Assembly: GCA_963750065.1 (NCBI GenBank)
Contig: CAVVPK010000013.1
Coordinates: 59,814-123,813, forward strand
Origin: CAVSRC01 sp963750065
GTDB lineage: Bacteria > Pseudomonadota > Alphaproteobacteria > Rhizobiales > Kaistiaceae
Reading direction: 5' to 3'
Length of the DNA: 64,000 nucleotides
Under the pieces are notes generated by a model. It made no database searches. It saw nothing but the letters and a program-made list of their open reading frames with translations, and had not been told where the DNA came from. Each line of letters opens with the position of its first letter. Position 1 is the stretch's first letter. The translations under genes were made by a program, and so were the position numbers. Below, piece by piece: positions 25,652-37,536 of the stretch.

Positions 25652-26599
25652 ATGGGGCGGCAGGCAAAGGCCGCCATCGGCGGCCACCACATCGAGGCTT
25701 TCCTCGAAATGATGAGCGCGGAGCGCGGCGCGGCGCTGAATACGCTGGCCGCCTATCGCCGCGACCTTGAGGATTACGCCCGGTTCCTGGCCGCCCACGG
25801 CGGTTTCGAGCGTGCCGGCGTGGAGGCGGTACGCGCCTATCTCAACGATCTCGACGGGCGCGGGTTCGCCGCGACCTCGGCCGCGCGCCGGCTCTCGGCG
25901 CTGAGGCAGTTCCACCGCTTCCTGGTCAGCGAGGGGGTACGTGCCGACGACCCCACCGGCATCATCGAAGGGCCGCGCCGCCCGGCACGGCTGCCCTCGG
26001 TGTTGAGCGAGGACGAGGTCACGCGCCTGATCGAGCGGGCCCATGAGGAGGCCGGGGGCGAGGGGAGCGATGCGGCGCGGCTCAGGGCGCTGCGCCTCTA
26101 TGCGCTGGTCGAGATGCTCTATGCGACCGGACTCAGGGTCTCGGAGCTGGTGTCGCTGAAGGCCGCCGTCATGCGCCGGGACCAGCGCATGTTCACCGTG
26201 CGCGGCAAGGGCGGGCACGAGCGCATTGTGCCGCTGACCGACAAGGCCCGCGCAGCGGTGGCGGCCTATCTTGCGGCGCGGGCAGCATCGGGGGTCGCCG
26301 ACAGCCCCTGGCTGTTCCCCTCATTCGGCGATAGCGGATACCTGACGCGGCAGGCTTTTGCCCGCGATCTCAAGGACTTGGCAGCGCGGGCCGGGATTGC
26401 GACAGCGAAGATATCGCCGCATGTGGTGCGCCATGCCTTCGCCAGCCACCTGTTGCAGAACGGCGCCGACCTGCGCGTGGTGCAGCAGCTTCTCGGCCAT
26501 GCCGACATCTCCACCACCCAGATCTACACCCACGTCCTGCAGGAGCGCCTCAGGGCGCTGGTCAGCGAGCACCACCCGCTGGCGCAGGAAACCAAATAG
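25652..26599 (+). CDS. xerD: Tyrosine recombinase XerD
   Basis: A 315-residue site-specific recombinase that, with XerC, resolves chromosome dimers at dif. The N-terminal SAM-like DNA-binding domain (about 12-95) precedes the catalytic domain with all six residues: R162 (T-G-L-R-V-S-E-L), K186, H257, R260 (P-H-V-V-R-H), H283 (L-G-H-A-D-I-S-T-T) and Y292 (I-Y-T-H-V). Length and context identify the housekeeping enzyme, not a phage integrase. There is no mobile element beside it. Confidence 0.95.
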   Translation: MGRQAKAAIGGHHIEAFLEMMSAERGAALNTLAAYRRDLEDYARFLAAHGGFERAGVEAVRAYLNDLDGRGFAATSAARRLSALRQFHRFLVSEGVRADDPTGIIEGPRRPARLPSVLSEDEVTRLIERAHEEAGGEGSDAARLRALRLYALVEMLYATGLRVSELVSLKAAVMRRDQRMFTVRGKGGHERIVPLTDKARAAVAAYLAARAASGVADSPWLFPSFGDSGYLTRQAFARDLKDLAARAGIATAKISPHVVRHAFASHLLQNGADLRVVQQLLGHADISTTQIYTHVLQERLRALVSEHHPLAQETK

Positions 26600-26765
26600 G
26601 CGTATGGCCCGGGCCGACGCCGGAACGGTCCGGTAACCAGGCTCCGCTAGTGTTTCGGCGGCGTGATTGCTTGACTTGACCTCAAGCTCCCGTCAGTTTG
26701 CCGCCGCTTTTCGTCGGTTGGGGGGCCTGCGGAGGCAGTCGTTTGTCCGATTTCCGCGAGACTTG

Positions 26766-27719
26766 ATGCGCAGCTACCTCGACTTCGAGAAACCGGTCGC
26801 CGACCTGCAGGGCAAGGTCCAGGAACTGCGTGCGCTCGAGAAGGAAGGCGATGCGGTCGCCATCGGCGAGGAAATCGCCCGGCTCGAGGCCAAGGCGGCG
26901 CAGGCGCTGGAAGAAATTTACAGCAAGCTCACCCCCTGGCAGAAGACCCAGGTCGCCCGTCACCCGGAACGGCCGCACACCAGCGACTATGCGCGCGCGC
27001 TGATCGAGGATTTCACGCCGCTGGCTGGCGACCGCAAGTTCGGCGAGGATGCGGCGATCGTCGCCGGCCTCGGCCGCTTCCGCGGCAAACGGGTGGCTCT
27101 CATCGGCCATGAGAAGGGCAACGACACCGAAAGCCGGCTGAAGCACAATTTCGGCATGGCGCGGCCGGAGGGCTACCGCAAGGCGGTGCGCATCATGGAA
27201 CTCGCCGATCGCTTCGGCCTGCCGGTGATCGCGTTGGTCGATACCGCCGGCGCCTATCCGGGACTGGGCGCCGAGGAGCGCGGCCAGGCGGAGGCCATCG
27301 CCCGCTCGACGGAAGCCTGCGTCAATCTCGGCGTGCCCAATGTCGCCGTGGTCATCGGCGAGGGCGGCTCGGGCGGCGCCATCTCGATTGCCACCGCCAA
27401 CAAGGTCATGATGCTGGAGCACTCGATCTACACGGTGATCTCGCCGGAAGGCGCGGCGTCGATCCTGTGGCACGATTCCAGCCGCGCGCAGGATGCCGCC
27501 ACCGGCATGAAGATCACGGCGGAGGACCTGCACCGATTCGGCGTCATCGATCGCATCATCCGCGAGCCGATCGGCGGCGCCCACCGCGAGCCCGAGACGA
27601 TCATCAAGGCGACCGGCGAAGCCATCGCCGAGGCGCTCGCATCGCTCGACAACCTGCCGCCCCAGGAGATCCGCCGCCAGCGGCGCGAGAAGTTTCTGGC
27701 CATCGGCCGGACGCTGTAG
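26766..27719 (+). CDS. accA: Acetyl-CoA carboxylase carboxyltransferase subunit alpha
   Basis: A 317-residue subunit that, with AccD, transfers the carboxyl from biotin-BCCP to acetyl-CoA to give malonyl-CoA for fatty acid synthesis. Seen: L-D-F-E-K-P-V-A-D-L at the start, then L-I-G-H-E-K-G, D-T-A-G-A-Y-P-G-L-G-A-E-E-R-G-Q and V-I-G-E-G-G-S-G-G-A. M-R-S-Y-L-D-F-E-K-P at 26766 is the family start; the frame extends further upstream. accD is not in the window, which is usual. Confidence 0.96.
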   Translation: MRSYLDFEKPVADLQGKVQELRALEKEGDAVAIGEEIARLEAKAAQALEEIYSKLTPWQKTQVARHPERPHTSDYARALIEDFTPLAGDRKFGEDAAIVAGLGRFRGKRVALIGHEKGNDTESRLKHNFGMARPEGYRKAVRIMELADRFGLPVIALVDTAGAYPGLGAEERGQAEAIARSTEACVNLGVPNVAVVIGEGGSGGAISIATANKVMMLEHSIYTVISPEGAASILWHDSSRAQDAATGMKITAEDLHRFGVIDRIIREPIGGAHREPETIIKATGEAIAEALASLDNLPPQEIRRQRREKFLAIGRTL

Positions 27720-27877
27720 AGCCCGCCTTTTCCATGCCACACCGGCGCTGGAAACTCTGCCCCGCGCTCGCACGAAAGTGAGCGGCGAGGGCGCCGGTTA
27801 ACAGCCCGTAAACCTTGACAGGATTACCAGAATCCCGGCTTGTGCCGGCGGGCAGGGAAGGGCCGGAAGGGGTGTTC

Positions 27878-29164
27878 ATGGCGATTCGACCGGGCCTCGG
27901 CGGAGCACTGCGCGCACTGGCGCTTCTGTCGGCGGCGCTCGTGGCGCTGGCCGGCTGCAACTATTCCAATCTCCCCAAGGCCGAACGTCCGGTGCCGGGA
28001 TTCCTGGTCGCCAAGATGCGCCAGCTCTCCATGAAGGACACCGCGCCGATCTTCATCCGCATCTTCAAGGAAGAATCGCAGATGGAGATATGGAAGCAGC
28101 AGGACGACGGGCGCTATGGCCTGCTCAAGACCTATTCCATCTGCAAATGGTCGGGGGCACTGGGACCGAAGAAGCAGGAAGGCGACCGGCAGGCGCCGGA
28201 AGGCTTCTACACGGTCACGCGGGCGCAGATGAATCCGGACTCCAACTACTATCTGTCCTTCAATATCGGCTATCCGAACGCCTATGACCGTTCGCTGGGG
28301 CGGACCGGCTCCAACCTGATGGTGCATGGCGCCTGCTCGTCGGCCGGCTGCTATTCGATGACCGACGAGGATGCCGGTGAGATCTTCAGGCTGGCGCGGG
28401 ACGCCTTCCGCGGCGGCCAGCGAGCCTTCGAAATCCAGGCGTTCCCCTTCCGCATGACGCCGGAGAACCTGGCCAAGCATCGCGACGATCCCAATATGGA
28501 TTTCTGGCGCATGCTGAAGGTCGGCTACAACTCCTTCGAGCTGACGCATGTGCCACCCAAGGTCGACGTCTGCGACCGGCACTATGTGTTCAACGCCGAT
28601 GCCGGCAATGCCAGCTTCGATCCGTCCGGAGCCTGTCCGGCCTATACGGTGCCGCCGGAACTGGCCGCCGCGCTGCAGCGCAAGCAGGCCGAAGACGACG
28701 CCAAGTTCGCGCAGGCGGTTGCCGCGATCGAGAAGACGCAACAGGACGAGGCGGCGCGCCAGCAGGCGGCTGCCGAGCGCGCGGCCAATCCGAACCTCAT
28801 CGAGCGGGTGCTCGGCGTGCAGCCGAAGGCGGTGCCGACGGCACCGGCGACCCCGGTCGTGCCACCCAAGCCCCAGGCGTCGGTGGTGCCGCCCAAGGCG
28901 GTGGTGCCCGTTCCAAGGCCGGCACCGGCGCTGGCTTCCGCCCGGGCACCGGTGCCCAAATTGCCCGCGGCGGTGCCAGCCGCCGCCGCGAGGGCACCTG
29001 CGGCCGCTGAAGCGCCCGCGATCGCCGCGACGGCCGACGACGGCAAGATCGGACCCGGCGAGACGCCGGCGATTCCGCCGGTGGGCAAGTTCGTGAAGAA
29101 GAAGTTCCTATGGCCGGACGAGTTCGCCCCCGCGAAGGCCTCGAGCGCACAGCCCTCCGGCTGA
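27878..29164 (+). CDS. L,D-transpeptidase lipoprotein (YafK-like) with long Pro/Ala tail
   Basis: A 428-residue envelope protein. Lipobox L-V-A-L-A-G-C puts the lipidated cysteine at 27. The YkuD-type catalytic domain runs from about 57 to 190, with the active-site motif H-G-A-C-S-S-A-G-C; His150 and Cys158 are the expected catalytic pair. The last 170 residues are Ala/Pro/Val-rich and probably disordered, perhaps a spacer reaching the cell wall, and end with a short K-K-K-F-L-W-P-D-E-F segment. Such enzymes cross-link peptidoglycan or attach outer-membrane proteins to it. Start at 27878 is chosen for signal-peptide length; a frame to 27815 is open. Confidence 0.87.
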   Translation: MAIRPGLGGALRALALLSAALVALAGCNYSNLPKAERPVPGFLVAKMRQLSMKDTAPIFIRIFKEESQMEIWKQQDDGRYGLLKTYSICKWSGALGPKKQEGDRQAPEGFYTVTRAQMNPDSNYYLSFNIGYPNAYDRSLGRTGSNLMVHGACSSAGCYSMTDEDAGEIFRLARDAFRGGQRAFEIQAFPFRMTPENLAKHRDDPNMDFWRMLKVGYNSFELTHVPPKVDVCDRHYVFNADAGNASFDPSGACPAYTVPPELAAALQRKQAEDDAKFAQAVAAIEKTQQDEAARQQAAAERAANPNLIERVLGVQPKAVPTAPATPVVPPKPQASVVPPKAVVPVPRPAPALASARAPVPKLPAAVPAAAARAPAAAEAPAIAATADDGKIGPGETPAIPPVGKFVKKKFLWPDEFAPAKASSAQPSG

Positions 29165-29240
29165 ACGCCTCTGCAAGAGGCGCAGCGCAGTGCGGGGATT
29201 GCGGCGGAGACCCCCGATTGCGCTCCGTCCGGGCCAGGGC

Positions 29241-31994
<2,754 letters not shown>

Positions 31995-32264
31995 GTTGTG
32001 AAAATCCTTGAGCTTTTCAGGTGTCCCAGCCGGGGCGTAGCGCCGGCGCTAGCCTGCCGACATCTCCGTCCCTGCGACGAACGCCGGCACGGGATACCGT
32101 CGTCACCGCTTAAGGATTCAAAGCGTTCTGGACGCCAAGCGTGGAGACAGATAAGAGGGGGGATAATCGATGTCAACGGCGCAAACCGGAGCCGGGCGTC
32201 GCCTTTCGGCTGCCGCAATGAAATCGTCGAAAGAAATCCCGATCAACGCGAACGGAAGAGTTTC

Positions 32265-33155
32265 ATGACCGTCACGGCCACAATACGGCGCTGCGGAGCA
32301 GCTGCTACGCTCGCCGCTGTCCTCGCCTTTGCCGCCCTGCCGCAGTCCGCACTGGCTGCCGAACCCGCCCCCGATGCCGTTGTGGCCAAGGTCGACGACA
32401 TGGCGATCACCGAGGCGGATCTGGCTCAGGCCGCCCTGGATTTCCGCGACCAGATGGCCCAGTTGCCGGCGGCCGAGCGCCGCAGCCAGCTGATCCAGCA
32501 CCTGATCGACACCAAGCTTTCGGCGCGCGCCGCCGAAGCGGAGGGCCTCGACAAGAATCCGGAGGTGCAACGGCGCCTGCAGACGGTGCGCGAGCGCACG
32601 CTGCAGCTCGAATATGTGCGCACCAAGATTCTGGCGCAGGTCACGGACGCGGCGCTGCACAAGCGTTACGACGAAGCGATAAAGTCGTTCGTGCCGAGCG
32701 ACGAGTACCAAGCCTCGCACATCCTGGTGAAGACCGAAGACGAAGCCAAGGCGATCATCGCCGAACTCGATAAGGGCGGCGATTTTGCCAAGATCGCCAA
32801 GGAGAAGTCGCTCGATCCGGGCTCAGGCGCCAAGGGTGGGGATCTCGGCTTCTTCGACCCGAAGCAGATGGTGAAGCCGTTCGGCGACGCCGTGGTGGCC
32901 ATGACCGTCGGCACCTACACCGAAAAGCCGGTGCAATCGCAGTTCGGCTGGCACGTCATCAAGCTGGTGGCGAAGCGCAAGACGACCGCGCCGACCTTCG
33001 AGCAGGTGGTGCCGCAGATTCGCCAGCAGATGCTCTCGGAACTGTTCACCACGGCGATGCAGGATCTGCGCGCCAAGGCCAAGATCGAGATCATTCAGGC
33101 GGCTGCGCCCGCAACACCGGCGGCTCCCGCGGCTCCGGCGGCGCCGGCGAAGTAA
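32265..33155 (+). CDS. Periplasmic parvulin-type peptidyl-prolyl isomerase
   Basis: A 296-residue protein. The signal peptide covers residues 1-31 (hydrophobic run ending A-L-A-A). A SurA/PrsA-like N-terminal helical domain (about 40-135) is followed by a parvulin domain (about 140-245) with A-S-H-I-L-V-K-T, G-G-D-L-G-F-F and G-W-H-V-I-K-L. The end is an Ala/Pro repeat. It assists folding of exported proteins, fitting its position opposite secA. The ATG at 32265 is supported by GGAAGAG upstream and by the signal peptide; a frame hundreds of codons longer exists only as a mirror of secA. Confidence 0.92.
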   Translation: MTVTATIRRCGAAATLAAVLAFAALPQSALAAEPAPDAVVAKVDDMAITEADLAQAALDFRDQMAQLPAAERRSQLIQHLIDTKLSARAAEAEGLDKNPEVQRRLQTVRERTLQLEYVRTKILAQVTDAALHKRYDEAIKSFVPSDEYQASHILVKTEDEAKAIIAELDKGGDFAKIAKEKSLDPGSGAKGGDLGFFDPKQMVKPFGDAVVAMTVGTYTEKPVQSQFGWHVIKLVAKRKTTAPTFEQVVPQIRQQMLSELFTTAMQDLRAKAKIEIIQAAAPATPAAPAAPAAPAK

Positions 33156-33168
33156 GCCGAGGGGGCAA

Positions 33169-34401
33169 ATGGCTGGCCTGTCGCCTCTGGCCCCGGCTCA
33201 GTTTCCTGACCTGCCGGAACTCGGCGGTGTGCGCTTCGCCACCGCCGAGGCTGGGATCAAGTACAAGAACCGGCGCGATGTGCTCTTCATGCTCTTCGAC
33301 AAGGGCACGGAGGTCGCTGGCGTGTTCACCCAGTCGAAATGCCCGTCGGCGCCGGTCGAATGGTGCAAGGCCGCGCTTTCCTCCGGCAAGGCGCGGGCGC
33401 TGCTGGTGAATTCCGGCAATGCCAATGCCTTCACGGGAAAACGCGGACGCGCGGCAACGAAACTTTCGGCGGCGTTGGCGGCCAAGGTCGCCGGCTGCCC
33501 GGCCAGGCAGGTCTATCTGGCCTCGACCGGGGTGATCGGCGAGCCGCTCGACGCCAGCAAGTTCGATGCGGTCCTTGCCGAAACCGCGGCGCGGGCGAAG
33601 CCCGGCCCGTGGAAGGATGCCGCGGCCGCGATCATGACCACCGACACCTATGCCAAGGGGGCGAGCCGCCGGGTCAGCCTCGGTGGCGCGACGGTGACCA
33701 TCAACGGCATCGCCAAGGGCGCCGGCATGATCGCCCCCGACATGGCGACCATGCTGTCTTTCGTCTTCACCGACGCGCCGATCGCCGCCCCGGTGCTGCA
33801 GAGCCTGCTGTCGAAGGGCGTCGTCGACTCGTTCAACGCGATCACCGTCGACAGCGACACCTCGACCTCCGACACGCTGCTCTTGTTTGCCACCGGCGCG
33901 GCACGGCAAGCCCCGCGGATCACCGATCCCCGCGACCGGCGCCTGGCGCCGTTCCGCGCCGCGCTCAACGACGTCCTGCGTGACCTTGCCCATCAGGTGG
34001 TGCGCGACGGCGAGGGGGCACGCAAGTTCGTCGAGATCCGGGTCAAGGGCGCGGCTTCCAAGAAATCGGCGCGCCGCATCGGCATGGCGATTGCCAATTC
34101 GCCGCTGGTCAAGACCGCGATCGCCGGCGAGGATGCGAACTGGGGCCGCATCGTCATGGCGGTGGGCAAGGCGGGCGAGCCGGCCGAACGCGACAGACTG
34201 GCGATCTGGTTCGGCGGGGTGCGCGTGGCGGTGAAGGGCGAGCGCGACCCGGCCTATTCGGAGGACGCCGCCTCGGCCGAGGTAGAGAAGCAGGACATCG
34301 TCATCACCGTCGATCTCGGCATCGGACGGGGAAGCGATACGGTGTGGACCTGCGATCTGACGAAGGAATACATCGCCATCAACGGCGACTACCGGACCTG
34401 A
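33169..34401 (+). CDS. argJ: Bifunctional ornithine acetyltransferase / N-acetylglutamate synthase
   Basis: A 410-residue enzyme of arginine biosynthesis that recycles the acetyl group from N-acetylornithine to glutamate. It self-cleaves before a Thr nucleophile: K-G-A-G-M-I-A-P-D-M-A-T-M-L puts this at Thr194. T-T-D-T at 157-160 and the C-terminal N-G-D-Y-R-T end are also family hallmarks. It begins 13 bp after the parvulin gene and precedes mutT by 16 bp, so the three are probably read together. Confidence 0.97.
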   Translation: MAGLSPLAPAQFPDLPELGGVRFATAEAGIKYKNRRDVLFMLFDKGTEVAGVFTQSKCPSAPVEWCKAALSSGKARALLVNSGNANAFTGKRGRAATKLSAALAAKVAGCPARQVYLASTGVIGEPLDASKFDAVLAETAARAKPGPWKDAAAAIMTTDTYAKGASRRVSLGGATVTINGIAKGAGMIAPDMATMLSFVFTDAPIAAPVLQSLLSKGVVDSFNAITVDSDTSTSDTLLLFATGAARQAPRITDPRDRRLAPFRAALNDVLRDLAHQVVRDGEGARKFVEIRVKGAASKKSARRIGMAIANSPLVKTAIAGEDANWGRIVMAVGKAGEPAERDRLAIWFGGVRVAVKGERDPAYSEDAASAEVEKQDIVITVDLGIGRGSDTVWTCDLTKEYIAINGDYRT

Positions 34402-34417
34402 AAGGCGCACGCCGACC

Positions 34418-34837
34418 ATGTGCGACCGCTGCGAGAGCAATCCGGTGATCCTGGTCAGCGCCTGCGCGTTGATCGACCGCGACGGGCGCGTGCTCGTCAC
34501 CCAGCGGCCGCCGGGCAAGGCGCTGGAGGGCTACTGGGAGTTCCCGGGCGGCAAGATCGAGCACGGCGAGACGCCGGAACAGTCGCTGATCCGCGAACTC
34601 GACGAGGAGCTCGGCATCGACGTCAAGGCCGCCTGTCTGGCGCCGCTCTCGTTTGCCAGCCACGCCTATGAGCACTTCCACCTGCTGATGCCGCTCTATG
34701 TCTGCCGCAAATGGCAGGGAACGCCGCAGGGGCGCGAGGGGCAGCAGCTCAAATGGGTGCGGGCGAAGGACCTTCGCGACATCAGGATGCCGCCGGCCGA
34801 TGTGCCTTTGATCCCGGTGTTAATCGATCTTTTATAG
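34418..34837 (+). CDS. mutT: MutT-family Nudix hydrolase (8-oxo-dGTP diphosphatase)
   Basis: A 139-residue Nudix enzyme. The full Nudix box is present at about 46-68: G-G-K-I-E-H-G-E-T-P-E, then R-E-L-D-E-E-L-G-I. The N-terminal V-S-A-C-A-L-I-D-R-D-G-R-V-L-V-T-Q-R-P-P-G-K and the W-E-F-P-G-G-K motif are those of the mutator subfamily, which removes oxidised guanine nucleotides. It follows argJ closely. Confidence 0.92.
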   Translation: MCDRCESNPVILVSACALIDRDGRVLVTQRPPGKALEGYWEFPGGKIEHGETPEQSLIRELDEELGIDVKAACLAPLSFASHAYEHFHLLMPLYVCRKWQGTPQGREGQQLKWVRAKDLRDIRMPPADVPLIPVLIDLL

Positions 34838-34892
34838 TTTCAGTTGACCTTTCCTTAACCGAGCCGCCGGGGGGCGCCCGTGAGGAATTGTC

Positions 34893-35168
34893 ATGTCGAT
34901 CAGATTTCCCGATGACACCATCCTGCCGCCGAGGGACGAGGCGGGTACGCACTCGGCGCTCAGGCCGGCGGTCTTCCTGCCGATCGCAATCGCATTCATC
35001 GGGGTCGCGGCGATCCTGCTCGGCGGTCTGCCGGCGCGCGATCCGACCACAGCGATCGGTGCGGCCGAGATGATCGATCCGGTAGTGACCGGCTCGATCC
35101 AGCCGGTGTCATTCGACACGATGTCGGACGCGGACCAGCGCCATACGCTGGAAATGCTGGACCGGTAG
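34893..35168 (+). CDS. Small single-span membrane protein, end formed by repeat element
   Basis: A 91-residue protein with one hydrophobic helix at about 25-45 between a polar N-terminus and a C-terminus that carries D-P-V-V-T-G-S-I, a short motif I have seen in other small rhizobial membrane proteins. GAGG lies nine bases before the ATG. No function is known. The TAG stop at 35166-35168 is the first triplet of the inverted-repeat element, so the original gene may have ended differently. Confidence 0.6.
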   Translation: MSIRFPDDTILPPRDEAGTHSALRPAVFLPIAIAFIGVAAILLGGLPARDPTTAIGAAEMIDPVVTGSIQPVSFDTMSDADQRHTLEMLDR

Positions 35169-35438
35169 AGCGTTTCTTGGTCAGATAGAATCGTTCCGAC
35201 GGAGCGATTTTGCGACAGGATCAAGCCGGCGGGTGAAGGGCGTACCCGGGGTACGGCCGAGACCGACGACGCCGATCATGGCGCAAAAGCGCCCGTCCCT
35301 TCGGGTTTCCGACCGGCGGGCGCCCGACGCCGATCCCGTCTCGCCCGATGCCCGGCATCGCCCTTCGCCGGTCTCGACGCCGGATCACCGCGCCGGTCGA
35401 GAAACGGAACTGCTCCTATCTGACCGAGAAGCGCTCTA
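35166..35438. mobile_element. Short terminal-inverted-repeat element, copy 2 (MITE-like)
   Basis: The ends are near-perfect inverted repeats: TAGAGCGTTTCTTGGTCAGA at 35166-35185 faces its complement at about 35419-35438 (21 of 23 positions match over the full end). The 273-bp body has no coding capacity and contains a G/C palindrome around GTACCCGGGGTAC and several smaller hairpins. About 125 bp match copy 1 in reverse orientation. TA at both outer edges fits a TA target duplication as in mariner/IS630-type elements, which is inference. No transposase is in the window. Confidence 0.8.
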
Positions 35439-36332
35439 CCCTCCCGCCTTCTCGCCCGCCGCCTTCTCGCCCGCCGGCGTCTCGACAGTGCCGAGCGCAT
35501 CGGCAAGGCGCACCCGGGCACTGCCGGGCCTCAGCGGCTGCTGCTGGCTCTCGTGTGGCGCCCAGCCCGACAGCGAAATCACCGCGAAAGTGGCGCGCAC
35601 GCGCCCATCGGCATCGGCAAAACGCTCGCCATAGATCTCGATGGTGCGTGCCAGCACGGCGCGGCGGAGCGGTCGCCGGTCGCGCTCGATCAGAACGTTG
35701 GTCAGGCCCATGGCGCGCAGGTCGTGCATCAGAGAGAGCGCCGAGGCGTAGCGCACGGTGTGGCTATCCTGATCGACCACCGGCAAAGCGAAGCCGGCAC
35801 GCTGCATCAGCGATCCGGCGGTCCTGACATCGGTGAAAGGGGCCACGCGCGGCGAGGCGCCGCCGGCGATCTCGGCTTCGGCGGCGGCGAAGGCCTGGCG
35901 CAGCTCGGTGAGCGTATCGCCGCCGAGAAAGGCGGCGAGAAACAGGCCGTCAGGCTTCAGCGCGCGGCGCATCTGGGCGAGCGCGCCGGGGAGGTCGTTG
36001 GCCGCCTGCAGCGAGAGGACCGAGACGGCGAGGTCGAGGCTTTCGGGCGCAAATGGCAGCAGCTCGGCGTCGCCGACCAGGTCCGGGCCGGTCTCGGCGA
36101 TGCGGTCTAGCCGCACGACGCGGTCGACCTGGTCCATGGCGGCGAGCAGGGGAAACGGGCTGCCGATCTCGGCGCCAAGCGCGAAGCGGCGCTTCACCGC
36201 ACCCAGCCTCTCAGCGATGTCCTCGGCCGCCAGGCGATGAAGGAAATCGGCGCCGGTGACGGGCGAGCGAAGCGCGCGCCGGCGGCGGATATCGGCAAGG
36301 GCGTGGTCGAAGATACGGGGCGGTCCGCTCAT
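35436..36332 (-). CDS. SAM-dependent methyltransferase (NDUFAF5/BioC-like)
   Basis: A 298-residue protein. It lacks the usual glycine-rich motif I in a strict form, but keeps D-A-E-L-L-P-F-A-P-E-S-L-D-L-A-V-S and the following post-motif helix, as in the mitochondrial complex I assembly factor NDUFAF5 and BioC relatives. R-x-L-x-x-M-G-L-T-N (D-L-R-A-M-G-L-T-N) near residue 213 is typical of that group. The C-terminus repeats A-G-E-K. The stop codon is supplied by the end of the inverted-repeat element. Divergent from comF, 87 bp apart. Confidence 0.8.
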   Translation of the reverse strand: MSGPPRIFDHALADIRRRRALRSPVTGADFLHRLAAEDIAERLGAVKRRFALGAEIGSPFPLLAAMDQVDRVVRLDRIAETGPDLVGDAELLPFAPESLDLAVSVLSLQAANDLPGALAQMRRALKPDGLFLAAFLGGDTLTELRQAFAAAEAEIAGGASPRVAPFTDVRTAGSLMQRAGFALPVVDQDSHTVRYASALSLMHDLRAMGLTNVLIERDRRPLRRAVLARTIEIYGERFADADGRVRATFAVISLSGWAPHESQQQPLRPGSARVRLADALGTVETPAGEKAAGEKAGG

Positions 36333-36418
36333 GGCCTCCGGTTATGGGGGGCGGCGGGCGTGCCGTCAAAGGCTCTGACGATGGCGCGGCCTTGGGCGGA
36401 GCGGTAAGCTCGACGGCG

Positions 36419-37219
36419 ATGGATGGCACCGGCGAAAGCGCCCTTGGGCAGACAGCGAAGGCACCGGCGGCGGCGCGGATCGGCTCCGGCGCGGCGGCTC
36501 TCGCCCGCCGCCTGATCGACGTTGCCTTGCCGCCGCAGTGCCTGGCCTGCCGCGCACCGGTGGCCGAGATGGGGACGCTGTGCCCGGCCTGCTGGTCGCG
36601 CCTGAGGCTGATCGAGCAGCCCTATTGCGCGCGGCTCGGCATCCCCTTCGCCTACGATCTCGGACCCGGCGCCTTGTCGGCGGAGGCGATCGCCGACCCG
36701 CCGCCCTTCGACCGAGCCCGCGCGGCGGCGGTCTATGACGATGTCGCCCGCCGTCTGGTCCACGGGCTGAAATACCGCGACCGGCTGGAGCTTGCCCGCT
36801 GGATGGCGAACTGGATGGCACGCGCCGGCGCCGGGCTGCTCAAGGCGGCCGATGTCGTCGTGCCCGTCCCCTTGCATCGCCGACGGTTGTGGTGGCGGCG
36901 CTACAACCAGTCGGCGCTGCTGGCGCATGTGCTGGCAGAAACGGCCGGCAAGCCGGCTGTCCATGACGCGCTCATCCGCATTCGCGCCACGGCACAGCAG
37001 GTGGGGCTTTCGGCGGAGGAACGCGACCGCAACGTCCGCGGCGCCTTCCGGGTAACGGCCGAAGGCAGGCAATATATAGCCGGCCGGCGCGTGCTTCTGG
37101 TAGACGACGTCTATACGACCGGGGCAACGGTCAAGGCGGGCACGCGAGCGCTCCTGCGCGCCGGCGCCGTGGCCGTCGACGTGCTCACCTTCGCCCGGGT
37201 TGTCAAAGGCACGATTTGA
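36419..37219 (+). CDS. ComF family protein (phosphoribosyltransferase-like)
   Basis: About 266 residues. An N-terminal zinc knuckle (C-L-A-C and C-P-A-C near residues 41-61) is followed by a phosphoribosyltransferase-type domain with V-L-L-V-D-D-V-Y-T-T-G-A-T near 230. ComF proteins are needed for DNA uptake in competent bacteria and for recombination functions in others. The reaction, if any, is unknown. I prefer the ATG at 36419; a GTG start at 36344 is also possible. It leads a tight four-gene run with a glutaredoxin, an amidase and DUF1178. Confidence 0.85.
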   Translation: MDGTGESALGQTAKAPAAARIGSGAAALARRLIDVALPPQCLACRAPVAEMGTLCPACWSRLRLIEQPYCARLGIPFAYDLGPGALSAEAIADPPPFDRARAAAVYDDVARRLVHGLKYRDRLELARWMANWMARAGAGLLKAADVVVPVPLHRRRLWWRRYNQSALLAHVLAETAGKPAVHDALIRIRATAQQVGLSAEERDRNVRGAFRVTAEGRQYIAGRRVLLVDDVYTTGATVKAGTRALLRAGAVAVDVLTFARVVKGTI

Positions 37220-37227
37220 CCCGACAT

Positions 37228-37536
37228 ATGGCGACTATGGAAACAAACTCATCGGTGCCGGCGCAGCCGCCGGTCGTCCTCTACACCCGCCAGTTCTGCG
37301 GCTTCTGTTCGGCGGCAAAGCGCCTGCTCGACAGCAAGGGCGTCACCTATGTCGAGCACGACGCGACCGGCAGGCCGGAACTGCGCGTGGAGATGATCCA
37401 GCGCGCCAACGGTCGCCACACCTTTCCGCAGATCTTCATCGGCGACACCCATGTCGGCGGCTTCAGCGAGCTGTCGCAGTGGGAACACAGCGGCGCGCTG
37501 GACAAGGCGCTGAAGGGAAACCCGGAACCGGCATGA
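37228..37536 (+). CDS. grxC: Glutaredoxin 3
   Basis: About 102 residues with a dithiol active site in Y-T-R-Q-F-C-G-F-C and the glutathione-binding T-F-P-Q-I-F-I and V-G-G-F-S-E motifs. It reduces disulfides and mixed disulfides in the cytoplasm. The start is uncertain: ATGs at 37228 and 37237 are both possible and neither has a clear ribosome binding site, in keeping with coupling to comF, whose stop is nine bases before. Its own stop overlaps the next start (ATGA). Confidence 0.92.
   Translation: MATMETNSSVPAQPPVVLYTRQFCGFCSAAKRLLDSKGVTYVEHDATGRPELRVEMIQRANGRHTFPQIFIGDTHVGGFSELSQWEHSGALDKALKGNPEPA

Noticed and set aside
25652..26599. Phage or island integrase
   Set aside because: Gene length, motifs and the aroK-xerD-accA setting identify housekeeping XerD.
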